This document shows positions 8,722-16,390 of a stretch of 64,000 nucleotides of DNA, piece after piece. Both the position numbers and the translations under genes were made by a program. How positions within the stretch are numbered: the first letter of the stretch is position 1; the number at the start of each line of letters is the position of its first letter. Source of the stretch: VXPQ01 sp965223485 (GTDB lineage Bacteria > Bacteroidota > Rhodothermia > Rhodothermales > VXPQ01); contig OZ244993.1 of NCBI GenBank assembly GCA_965223485.1, positions 1,550,001 through 1,614,000 of the forward strand, written 5' to 3'. The notes under the pieces are model-generated. The model was not told the origin of the DNA and searched no databases. It saw only the letters and a list, made by a program, of their open reading frames with translations.

Positions 8722-10396
8722 GTGGATGCGAGAAACGCATCGAACTGCGAATCGGCCACCAATCTCGCGATCATGTTCGAGGATTTTGACGACGGTGCGT
8801 CCAACTATCCCTTCCGTCTGCGCTGGACCGTACCGAGCAGCATGTGCAATGGAGCATGGCGCCGACGTGACGCTGAAGCTCCCGCCTCCGACCTGGCAGG
8901 AACTCGAAGACGGCAAGGCGAACGGCTCCATCTCGGGGCTGGAGGCGAACTGGGTATACGGCGGCACCTGGTCAATCCGCATCAATGGGGGGCAAGGGGT
9001 AGCGCTTGATCTCCAGGGTCCGAATTCGTCGGAAAATGGCAATCTGTGGAGCGAATTCGAATGGAACAATGTGCGCGCCATCGGCCCCTTCCGGGATTGG
9101 GGTAGCGCCGGTAGTGACGGTGGTCGGGTCTACCTGGACGACGTGTATATCGGCCCGTCCAGTCTTGATCTGGCGGACGCCGCGGGACAGCCTGCGGCCA
9201 TGTCCGGCGTGGACGTGAGCGCCGACGGCCCCGTCAATGTCGTCTCCTGGACCCACAATCCCGATTTAGGGGGATACAATGTGTATGCCGACACAAGTCC
9301 GATCACGGACGTGAGCGCCCCGGGTGTATTGCTCCTGGGGACGGTGTCCTCCTCCAGGGCGGACCAGTTCGTGATGAGCGAGTTCCAAGTGCGGCACCAG
9401 GTGGAATTGCCTCACGCGTCCCTTGGCTCGACTGTCTACTATGCGGTAACGAGCCTGAGCGTATTCGGAACGGAGAACCCGGACGTGTCGAACAGCACCA
9501 AAGAAATCACTAATCCGGATATTCCTGTTTCGGCGTCGGTGATGCCCTTGACGGAAGACGAAGGCGATGCGCTGTTCGACGATGTCAGTGCGGGGAACGT
9601 ATCGAAAGAAAACTTTCCTTCCGGGGCTATGCCGTTCGTTATCGACGATACGCATTCGCAGCTCTCCGAAAACGGCGTCACATTGCCCTCAAGCAACACC
9701 GACCTTTCCGGATCCGTCTGGATGGCGTATTCGGAGGCGCACGACGGCGAACTATATATCTATGCCGAGGTCACCGACAATATGCTGAAATTCGCCCCGT
9801 CCAGCGAGTCCCCGGCTGTCGCCTGGGCGTATGATTCCATCGAATTCGGGTGGGGGAACTACGACGTGCGCGACGCCGGGGGGTCGGTGCTGGGCGGTTC
9901 TCCGCACAACGACATGGTACGCGGGGAATATCCTGATTACCAGCTCCGCCTGTCCGCGCACGGGGCCGCGACCAGTGCGAACGCGAGAACGTTTGTGTAT
10001 CGTGGCGAGGACAAGATCGATCCCGGCGATGCTGCGTACGCTTCCATGACAGGCGGCTACAAGATACTGGCGCTTTTCCCCTTCCCCGCCATGAGGGCGT
10101 CAGGCGATGCGATTCCCGCCTTTCCCGGATCCGGCGAGGTTCGCTTTTTCCCCCTGACGATTACACTGAACGACCGGGACGGAAGCAACCGCGATCACCA
10201 GATCACATGGAGCCTGAACCCCTCGGTGAATAACAACTGGTGGAATACGCCAAGCCAGTGGCAAACCGTGGCGATGGCCGGCCCGATGTCTCCGACGTCG
10301 AGTGAAGGTCCGGCGGAACTGCCGGAGGTGTATGCCGGAAGGCAGGAGGCGCAGGATATTTACTGCGCCTCCTGCAGCGCCTCGGCAAATCCGTAG
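8722..10396 (+). pseudogene. Secreted Fn3 + CBM9-like protein fragment, truncated at both ends and frameshifted
   Basis: Coding-quality sequence starts abruptly at about 8735 in frame 1 (SATNLAIMFEDFDDGASNYPF) and moves to frame 2 near 8850, where it continues to 10396. There is no start codon or signal peptide. The body has an interdomain segment, an Fn3-like domain (about 9190-9520, WTHNPDLGGYNVY) and a CBM9-like domain (about 9540-10260, VWMAYSEAHDGELYIYAEV). The 3' end reads GPAELPEVYA, the linker that in related secreted proteins precedes an NYPNPFNP type IX sorting domain. Here that domain is missing and the frame runs into the 3' end of the convergent xylanase. It is therefore probably a dead remnant of a glycan-active secreted protein. 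The 5' edge abuts the start of the broken GH5 gene, so one rearrangement may have damaged both. Confidence 0.65.
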
Positions 10397-11445
10397 TAGG
10401 CGGGCTTGGGGAGCAATCTCGCATCGAACAGGAGCGGCCACTCCGGCTGATCGTAAAAATCGATGAGCCAGGTGTCCGGGTCGCGTAGTCCCCACATGGT
10501 AATGGCGAAACGCTGCTCCTCGGGAATCCGGTTGAAGGCGGCTACGACCTCCTTGACGCGTTCTTTCTGAATGTCTCCCCGCGACGCATCCCAGGATTGC
10601 AGGCTGCCGTCGGTGTTGATGCGCACATCCAGTTCGGAGAGGTGCAGCTTCAGGCCGCGCTTCGCTACCTCGTCTATGGTCGCGGTAATCTCTTCGAGGG
10701 GCGGGCCGTCGTAGGCCATGTGCATTTGCAATCCCACGCCGTCTATGGGAATGCCGCGCTCCTGAAAGTCGTCGAGCATTCTCGCCACGGCGCGGCGCTT
10801 GGGCAGGCTCCAGGTGAGCCCGTAATCGTTGTAGAAAAGCAGCAGATCCGGGTCGGCTTCCCGGGCATACCGGAACAGCCGGGCAATGTAATCGTCGCCC
10901 ATTCGCCGCCGGAACACGCTGTTGCGCAATGCTCCCCGTTCGTCATCGAACGCTTCGTTGATCACGTCCCAGCTCACGACGCGTCCCTTGTAGCGCTGTA
11001 TGACGGTCGTGATGTATTCTTTTACGGCGGCCTCGAACGCCTCGTCGTCTCCCCCGAAGTTTTCCATCCAGGACGGCGTCGTCTGATGCCACACGAGCGT
11101 ATGCCCGTGGACCTGCATGCCATTCGCCTCGGCGAAATCCACCAGCGCATCGGCCCCGGCCCAGTTGTACGATCCCGGACCGGTGGATATCGGGTTCATC
11201 TTCATTTCCCACTCGGCCGTGATGCTGTTGAACACCTTTTTGATCACGGTGGTGCGCTCCGTGTTGGACAAGTGTCCTGCCTGGATGGCTACGCCGACAG
11301 GGTGTACGGCGAGGGTTTTGAGCGCCGGGTAATCGCGGTTTGGTTCCGGCGTAATCTCGTCCATGCCGGAATCGGCGCTGCATCCGGCAGCCGGGAGGGC
11401 AAGCAGGCACAGGAGCATACCGGAGGGGGAGAGAAAGGTGCGCAT
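10360..11445 (-). CDS. GH10 endo-1,4-beta-xylanase, lipoprotein
   Basis: Hydrolyses internal beta-1,4 bonds of xylan. The GH10 barrel is complete: ITAEWEMKMN, HGHTLVWHQTTPSWM, the acid/base Glu in WDVINEAFDD, FYNDYGL, and the nucleophile Glu in LHLSELDVR, with the late conserved WGLRDPDTWL. A lipobox (LPAAGC) about 22 residues from the chosen start predicts an outer-membrane lipoprotein. The frame stays open to 11562, but the extension is made of a 24-bp tandem repeat encoding NPMRTFLS, each copy bearing an ATG. The innermost ATG at 11445 gives a compact signal peptide; starts at 11469, 11493, 11517 or 11562 are possible. It is convergent with, and overlaps by 37 bp, the Fn3/CBM9 remnant. It is the only intact polysaccharidase in the block. 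Confidence 0.88.
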   Translation of the reverse strand: MRTFLSPSGMLLCLLALPAAGCSADSGMDEITPEPNRDYPALKTLAVHPVGVAIQAGHLSNTERTTVIKKVFNSITAEWEMKMNPISTGPGSYNWAGADALVDFAEANGMQVHGHTLVWHQTTPSWMENFGGDDEAFEAAVKEYITTVIQRYKGRVVSWDVINEAFDDERGALRNSVFRRRMGDDYIARLFRYAREADPDLLLFYNDYGLTWSLPKRRAVARMLDDFQERGIPIDGVGLQMHMAYDGPPLEEITATIDEVAKRGLKLHLSELDVRINTDGSLQSWDASRGDIQKERVKEVVAAFNRIPEEQRFAITMWGLRDPDTWLIDFYDQPEWPLLFDARLLPKPAYYGFAEALQEAQ

Positions 11446-11530
11446 GGGGTTGGAGAGGAAGGTGCGCATGGGGTTGGAGAGGAAGGTGCGCATGGGGTTG
11501 GAGAGGAAGGTGCGCATCGGGTTGGAGCAG
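11435..11530. repeat. 24-bp tandem repeat (4 copies) over the xylanase start region
   Basis: Four 24-bp units begin at 11435, 11459, 11483 and 11507 (AAGGTGCGCATGGGGTTGGA plus four bases). The first three are identical and the fourth carries two changes. The unit is a multiple of three and in frame, so each copy adds NPMRTFLS and a new in-frame ATG on the minus strand. Confidence 0.9.
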
Positions 11531-11605
11531 AAATGAACAGACATGAACAGGCCTTTCTTCATATCGTTTCGGCATTGTTTCCGTTCCGGCGGACTGACGG
11601 GAGGC

Positions 11606-11700
11606 GGGCAGTCTGGCGAGAGGTGGGCAGTCTGACGGGAGGTGGGCAGTCTGACGGGAGGCGGGCAGTCTGGCGGGAGGCGGGCAGTCTGGCGAGAGGT
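11606..11700. repeat. 19-bp tandem repeat (5 copies) upstream of the xylanase gene
   Basis: Five contiguous 19-bp units follow the consensus GGGCAGTCTGRCGRGAGGY, starting at 11606, 11625, 11644, 11663 and 11682; a degenerate half unit precedes them. The array fills most of the gap between the divergent xylanase and VOC genes, so promoter spacing there depends on copy number. Confidence 0.9.
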
Positions 11701-11783
11701 GGCACAACCGGGCGCGTGGCGTTATTCAGTGCTTTTCGTGTATATTTTTGACAGGGATAGTGTAATCATAATGGTCATGATCC

Positions 11784-12206
11784 ATGCAGCAGGAAACACC
11801 CCGATCCACCGTTATTCCCGGTCTGCGCTACCGCGATGCGCACGCTGCTATCGAATGGCTGTGCAGCGTACTCGGTTTTGAACGGCGTCTTGTGGCGCCG
11901 CATGGCGAGGACGAAATTGCCCATGCCCAGCTCGCGCTCGGCGGCGGTATGGTCATGCTCGGCTCCATGCGGGACGATGTGCATGGGCATCATGTCATCG
12001 CCTCCGAACCCGGCGGGAAGCTCACGCAGGCAGCCTATATTGTTGTCAGCGACATCGAAGCGCTCTACGAGCATGTGCAGGCGAAGGGGGCGAACATCGT
12101 CATGGAACTGGAGGAGCAACCCTATGGCGGGAGCCTCTTCGCCGTCCGCGATCCGGAAGGGCAACTTTGGAGCATCGGGTCGTACGATCCGTGGGCGGAG
12201 GAGTAG
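11784..12206 (+). CDS. VOC-family (glyoxalase/bleomycin-resistance fold) protein
   Basis: 140 residues with the paired beta-alpha-beta-beta-beta modules of the vicinal-oxygen-chelate fold. It opens with VIPGLRYRDAHAAIEWLCSVLGF, has GGGMVMLGS in the middle, and ends with FAVRDPEGQLWSIGSYDPW, where the late Glu is a usual metal ligand. It is closest in style to PhnB/YdeB-like VOC proteins of unknown substrate. It stands alone, divergent from the xylanase, so context does not suggest a reaction. Confidence 0.85.
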   Translation: MQQETPRSTVIPGLRYRDAHAAIEWLCSVLGFERRLVAPHGEDEIAHAQLALGGGMVMLGSMRDDVHGHHVIASEPGGKLTQAAYIVVSDIEALYEHVQAKGANIVMELEEQPYGGSLFAVRDPEGQLWSIGSYDPWAEE

Positions 12207-12288
12207 AGGGGCAGCTTCACCTTTTTGTATATCTCCCTGTGCTATCCTCGGGGCATAGCAACCATTCTGATAGAAGCAAGGTTTTTCC

Positions 12289-13182
12289 ATGACCGTCTCC
12301 ACACAGGAACGCAATGAGTTGGGGCTTCTGCTGCCGACCACCAATATCCCTATCGAGGTTCGTAATAAGGTCGAAGGGGCTGGCAAGGGGGAGATCATCA
12401 GCGCGTCCTACCCGTACAGGACCAAGCTCGCTCGCGCCGAGTACGAGCGCCAGAAGGCGGAGTTGCAGGTCGATTTGCTGAGGATGCAGCGGTGGGTTAA
12501 GGAGACGGGTCAGCGGGTCGCGCTGCTTTTCGAGGGGCGCGACGCGGCTGGCAAAGGCGGGACGATCAAGCGATTCATGGAGCACCTTAACCCGCGGAGC
12601 GCCCTGGTGGTGGCGCTGCCGGTCCCTTCCGAGAGGGAGCGCGGGCAGTGGTATTTCCAGCGCTATGTGCAGTGTCTGCCGTCCAGGGGTGAGATCGTTT
12701 TCTTTGACCGCTCCTGGTACAACCGGGCAGTGGTCGAGCCGGTAATGGGTTTTTGCACACCGGCCGAGCGCCTCCGTTTCCTGAGAGATGTAGCGGTTTT
12801 CGAAGAGCTGCTGGTCAATGACGGATTCCACTTGTTCAAGTTCTGGTTCTCGGTAAGTCGCGAGGAGCAGCTACGGCGGTTCATGTCGCGCGCCCGGAAC
12901 CCGCTCAAGCAGTGGAAAATCAGCGACGTGGACGTCCAGTCACTCTCGCTCTGGGACGATTACACAGAGGCGAAGAAAGCGATGTTCGCGTCCACCGACA
13001 CGAAAACTTCACCCTGGGTGGTAATCAAGTCGGACGACAAGAAACGGGCGCGCCTTAACTGCATGCGCTACGTGCTCGAGCAACTTCCCTACCAGGAAGA
13101 TGCCCGGCGGCGTGTGAGGAAGCCCGACAAGAAGCTCATCGGACCGGCGCAGAAGCTCTACGCACCGGGCGAGGTGTGGTAG
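12289..13182 (+). CDS. ppk2: Polyphosphate kinase 2 (PPK2 family)
   Basis: 297 residues. PPK2 enzymes transfer phosphate between polyphosphate and nucleotides in the cytoplasm. The Walker A-like loop is GRDAAGKGGTIKRF (about residues 82-95), followed by RGQWYFQRYVQCLP, the Walker B segment FFDRSWYNRAVVEPVMGF (about 137-154), the lid FLRDVAVFEELL, and the conserved RNPLKQWKISDVD...WDDYTEAKKAMF region. The length fits a single-domain class I PPK2; I cannot tell AMP from ADP specificity by eye. The following M20 and DinB genes are on the same strand but separated by gaps. Confidence 0.9.
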   Translation: MTVSTQERNELGLLLPTTNIPIEVRNKVEGAGKGEIISASYPYRTKLARAEYERQKAELQVDLLRMQRWVKETGQRVALLFEGRDAAGKGGTIKRFMEHLNPRSALVVALPVPSERERGQWYFQRYVQCLPSRGEIVFFDRSWYNRAVVEPVMGFCTPAERLRFLRDVAVFEELLVNDGFHLFKFWFSVSREEQLRRFMSRARNPLKQWKISDVDVQSLSLWDDYTEAKKAMFASTDTKTSPWVVIKSDDKKRARLNCMRYVLEQLPYQEDARRRVRKPDKKLIGPAQKLYAPGEVW

Positions 13183-13367
13183 GGAGGGGAAACCGGGGGG
13201 TTCGCGAATGGCTCCCTCCCGCGTTGGCGGCGCCGTTGCACCGGTGGTCTCCCCAGTGACATTGACGGGTACAGGCCAATTTCCATACCATATCGATGCG
13301 GCGCGTTCCGGTGCACGGGCGGCGGTGCCGGATATCCATACCTGGGTTAGGTTTCCCCGGGTTCACG

Positions 13368-13385
13368 GGTTCCCTGTGGGGAACC
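13368..13385. other. Short perfect hairpin between ppk2 and the M20 peptidase gene
   Basis: GGTTCCC (13368-13374) and GGGAACC (13379-13385) pair perfectly around TGTG, with no T tract following. It could be an attenuator-like or processing structure ahead of the M20 gene, or chance in GC-rich DNA. Confidence 0.3.
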
Positions 13386-13421
13386 GCCGGAATCGCTATC
13401 CTGTACGTTTTTCCGAAAGAC

Positions 13422-14621
13422 ATGGCGAAAACTGGACACATGTCCCACCCGACTGGACACAACCCCGGCCTGACCCGCGCCGATCCGGTCGCAATGACGC
13501 AGCACCTGGTCCGCATACCCTCCGTGAACCCGCTGCTGGAAGACGGCGGTGACGGCGAGGGCGCCGTTGCGGCACTGGTGGCGGAGTGGCTCGGCGACTG
13601 GGGTTATCGGCCAACCGTCGTCGAAGTTGCGCCCGGCCGCCACAACGTGGTGGCGCGGCGGGGCGCAGGCGCGGGGCCGTCACTCCTTCTCAACGGTCAC
13701 ATGGACACCGTAGGCGTGGCGGGAATGGCCGAACCCTTTTCAGGCGCGATCCGGGAAGGCCGAATGTACGGGCGCGGCTCGGCCGACATGAAGTCGGGTG
13801 TGGCGTGCGCGCTCGCGGTCGCCGCGGAGCTTGCAGAAGCGGAGATCCCAGGCGAATTGATCATCGCGCTGACGGCCGACGAGGAGCACGCCTCGGTAGG
13901 AATGGCGGCGCTCGTCGCGGACGGCGTGGGGGCCGATGCAGCGGTAGTCTGCGAACCCACCAGCCTGACGGTCATGCCGGCCCACAAGGGGTTTCTCTGG
14001 ATCGACGCGCACGTGAAAGGCCGTGCGGCCCACGGTTCCAGACCCGAGCTCGGCGTCGACGCCATCGCGCACATGGGCCACCTCCTGATTGCCTTCGAGG
14101 AGGAAGCGCACCGGCTTGCCCGCGAGACGGACCACGCGCTGCTTGGCGCCGCATCCCTGCACGCGGGCACGATCAAGGGTGGGAGCGCGCCGTCGGTCTA
14201 CCCGGATTGCTGCCGCCTGGTCGTCGAGCGCCGTACACTGCCGGGGGAAACCGCCGACTCCGTCATGGCCGAGGTGGAGGAGGTGCTGGCGAGAGCGGGT
14301 GAGCGCTGTCCCGGGCTGGAGGGCCGGGTCGACCGGGGGCTTTTCCGCGCCGCGACCGAGGTGCCGGCCTCGTCGCCACTGGTGGCCGGCCTCAGGGAGG
14401 CGTGCATGCGATCCGACCTGCCCGGCGCCCTGAAGGGGATGTCGGCCTGGGTAGACGCCTGCTTCCTGAACGAGCACGGAACCCCGGCTGTGTGCTTCGG
14501 CCCCGGCTCAATCGCGCAGGCCCACGCCGCGGTGGAATGGGTCAGCGTGGCCGAGATCGAGACATGCGCACGGATACTGACCGACTTTGCACGGTGGTTC
14601 CTGAGGGCCGGCGAGTCGTGA
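13422..14621 (+). CDS. M20-family metallopeptidase / ArgE-DapE-type deacylase
   Basis: About 399 residues from the ATG at 13422 (MAKTGHMSHP); an ATG at 13440 is an equal alternative, and the frame open to 13296 looks non-coding upstream. M20 metal-site motifs are in order: LLNGHMDTVGV (His and Asp), GRMYGRGSADMKSGVA (bridging Asp), LTADEEHAS (catalytic Glu-Glu), HKGFLWIDAHVKGRAAHGSRP (dimerisation-domain start), and the late FGPGSIAQAHAAVEWV His. The family hydrolyses N-acyl or peptide amide bonds with two Zn ions (succinyl-diaminopimelate, acetylornithine or dipeptide substrates). The exact substrate cannot be read from the sequence. The DinB-like gene follows 111 bp later. Confidence 0.85.
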   Translation: MAKTGHMSHPTGHNPGLTRADPVAMTQHLVRIPSVNPLLEDGGDGEGAVAALVAEWLGDWGYRPTVVEVAPGRHNVVARRGAGAGPSLLLNGHMDTVGVAGMAEPFSGAIREGRMYGRGSADMKSGVACALAVAAELAEAEIPGELIIALTADEEHASVGMAALVADGVGADAAVVCEPTSLTVMPAHKGFLWIDAHVKGRAAHGSRPELGVDAIAHMGHLLIAFEEEAHRLARETDHALLGAASLHAGTIKGGSAPSVYPDCCRLVVERRTLPGETADSVMAEVEEVLARAGERCPGLEGRVDRGLFRAATEVPASSPLVAGLREACMRSDLPGALKGMSAWVDACFLNEHGTPAVCFGPGSIAQAHAAVEWVSVAEIETCARILTDFARWFLRAGES

Positions 14622-14732
14622 AGCGCTGAACTACCTGGACCGGCTTGTAACGACGATTGCCCCGCCGACGAAGTTCGTGCCGAAGCGCATCGTTGCGTCC
14701 GCGGCGCTGCCAGGCATACAAAAGCAAATCGA

Positions 14733-15272
14733 ATGACTACGGACTCCATGGAACGCAGACCTGAACCCGACGAGTACGGCGATTTCTATCGGCCGTACAT
14801 AGCAGCGGTCCCGGATGGTCCGATTGCGGCTACGCTCCATGGGCAGCGGGGTGATCTTGCCCGTCTGACGGCGGGCATGTCTCCGGACCGCGAGCGGTAC
14901 CGCTACGCACCGGGCAAGTGGTCGGTGCGCGAGATGGTGGGGCACCTGACCGACTGCGAGCGGATGTTCGCGATGCGGGCTATGGCCTTTGCCCGGGGCG
15001 ACAGGGCGCACTATCCGGGATTCGATGAGAACGAATATGCTGCTGCGTCAGGCGCGGACGAGAGAGCCCTTGCGGAATTGGTTGAGGAATGGGATGCGGC
15101 GCGGTACGCCACCGTATTACTGTTCAAGGGACTGCCGGATGACGCATGGGATCGTCGTGGGCACGCCAGTGGTTTCGAGTTCTCCGTCCGGAGCATGGCC
15201 TGGATCGCTGCAGGCCACACGCAACATCATTTTGGGGTTCTGAGGGAGCGGTATCTGGGATTCGGGGATTGA
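14733..15272 (+). CDS. DinB/YfiT-like four-helix metal-binding protein
   Basis: 179 residues with the DinB_2 pattern: YRYAPGKWSVREMVGHLTDCERMFAMRAMAF near residue 65, the metal His in GHLTD, and the C-terminal HTQHHFGVLRERYLG carrying the remaining His ligands. These proteins bind Zn or Ni and often act as bacillithiol- or other thiol-dependent transferases, but the role of this member is unknown. The start at 14733 gives a natural hydrophilic N-terminus (MTTDSMERRPEPDEYG). Confidence 0.82.
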   Translation: MTTDSMERRPEPDEYGDFYRPYIAAVPDGPIAATLHGQRGDLARLTAGMSPDRERYRYAPGKWSVREMVGHLTDCERMFAMRAMAFARGDRAHYPGFDENEYAAASGADERALAELVEEWDAARYATVLLFKGLPDDAWDRRGHASGFEFSVRSMAWIAAGHTQHHFGVLRERYLGFGD

Positions 15273-15347
15273 TGCCTGATGACAGGAGCTCGATTATGAA
15301 ATTCCGACGAATCGCCGATCCTGTCGTTACGAACCATCGCAGCGGGC

Positions 15348-15563
15348 GTAATTCAGACCTCCCCGCAGAACATTGGCCAGCATTTAAAGAACATCTTCGC
15401 AGAAGGCGAGCTACTCCAAAATTCAGTTGTAAAGAAATTCTTTATAACTGCCGCTGACGGTAAGCATTACCATACGAACTTCTACAGTCTCGACGCCATC
15501 ATCTCCGTTGGCTATCGCGTCAAGAGCGCTGTGGCTACGCGCTTTCGTATATGGGCACAGTAA
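15348..15563 (+). pseudogene. RhuM-family (virulence RhuM) protein remnant
   Basis: An internal piece of about 71 codons without a start: SPQNIGQHLKNIFAEGELLQ, then SVVKKFFITAADGKHYHTNF and YSLDAIISVGYRVKSAVATR followed by FRIWAQ and TAA at 15561. These are the hallmark phrases of RhuM proteins (HLKNIF, AVDGK-Y, LD-IISVGYRV-S, FR-WA). The usual N-terminal sequence and the 150 or more residues after FRIWA are missing. RhuM genes are typical of mobile and defence islands. The 3' break is about 35-50 bp from the break of the DprA-like remnant on the other strand. Confidence 0.7.
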
Positions 15564-15568
15564 GAGGC

Positions 15569-15593
15569 AACCTGCAAGAAATTCTTGCAGGTT
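15569..15593. repeat. Perfect 12-bp inverted repeat at a deletion junction
   Basis: AACCTGCAAGAA, one spacer base, then TTCTTGCAGGTT. It lies exactly between the RhuM remnant (plus strand, ending 15563) and the DprA-like remnant (minus strand, similarity ending near 15615), where two truncated genes have been fused. It may mark the site of the rearrangement, or be an operator or terminator from the lost DNA. Confidence 0.55.
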
Positions 15594-15599
15594 TGACAG

Positions 15600-15887
15600 G
15601 AAGGATACTGAACCGCGTAGCAGCAGGTCAAGGCACTCTTTTTCCATGGGTGACTGGAATCCGCCGACAATCGTCACGTCGGTTTTTCGCAGTGCCCGTG
15701 CGAGGTCGTAGGTTTTGAGAATTATGTCCTCTGGGCAGCGAGCTGGACAGAAGAAGCCAACGAGAGGCTTGTTGAGTATTTCAAGGTTTCCTTTAGCAGT
15801 AACCGGGAGAAGGATTCCTTTATCGGAACAACGCCGTAATGGCGCCGGGGTGTCCGATGCCCCCGGCTTGTAGCTTCTGATTTCCAA
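15600..15887 (-). pseudogene. DprA/Smf-like (SLOG Rossmann) protein, 3'-truncated remnant
   Basis: The minus-strand frame starts at 15887 (MEIRSYKPGA). It has a beta strand and loop NKPLVGFFCPARCPEDIILK, then TYDLARALRKTDVTIVGGFQ and SPMEKECLDLLLRG, matching the Rossmann core of DprA-like/SLOG proteins (GGFxSPxExECL). Similarity stops near 15615 and the frame drifts on without homology to a stop at 15423. The distal half, where family members continue with a PVVxCPAR-like segment, is gone. Assignment to the DprA-like family is by motif only. Confidence 0.5.
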
Positions 15888-15919
15888 TCGTTCACGTTCC
15901 GGCCTTTTGGACTCCCTGA

Positions 15920-16120
15920 CTAAACTGTCTCGAATTCAAGGGACGAAAGATTGAGTTCGGTGGAACGTTGCGAGAGATGAAGTATTTCCACACCCACCAC
16001 TTCGTTCGATTCATTGTAATCAAGCACCACACCCGGCGAGACCTCTTCGGACTTGGTGATTGCCGAGGCGTCGAGGCGCAGGTAGAGCGCGTCAGCCTCT
16101 TTGTCGACATGCAGTTTCAT
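15920..16120 (-). CDS. DUF2283 small protein
   Basis: 66 residues from the ATG at 16120 (MKLHVDKEADALYLRLD). The body SPGVVLDYNESNEVVGVEIL and the ending LSSLEFETV are typical of DUF2283, a small beta-rich family usually paired with a DUF4258 partner in toxin-antitoxin-like gene pairs. No DUF4258 gene is recognisable in the 270 bp upstream (16121-16390). The frame could begin at 16168, but the sequence before 16120 does not resemble the family. Confidence 0.75.
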   Translation of the reverse strand: MKLHVDKEADALYLRLDASAITKSEEVSPGVVLDYNESNEVVGVEILHLSQRSTELNLSSLEFETV

Positions 16121-16390
16121 AGATTTTCTCTCATGCTTTGGCCAAAGAATGTGCCGACTATTCCCCAAGGCAACGGGTATTCGTGACTACACGCGATATT
16201 GCTGTCGCCCTCAACGGGGTAAGGCTACCTTTGCCTTGAGGATTACCACGGGTTTTTCGAAGTATCTTGCCATGGGGTTTGATTCGCCTGATTCTTTGGG
16301 AACAAGATCGCAATGCTGCACCTTAATTTCTCGGAATTTTGTCCAGCCATCTCGAATCAGCTCAGAGATATTCAATAGAGAATTTGATCC

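Noticed and set aside
7551..8789. 412-codon plus-strand ORF opposite the GH5 pseudogene
   Set aside because: Its composition is that of an antisense frame; the minus strand carries GH5, CBM6 and sorting-domain motifs.
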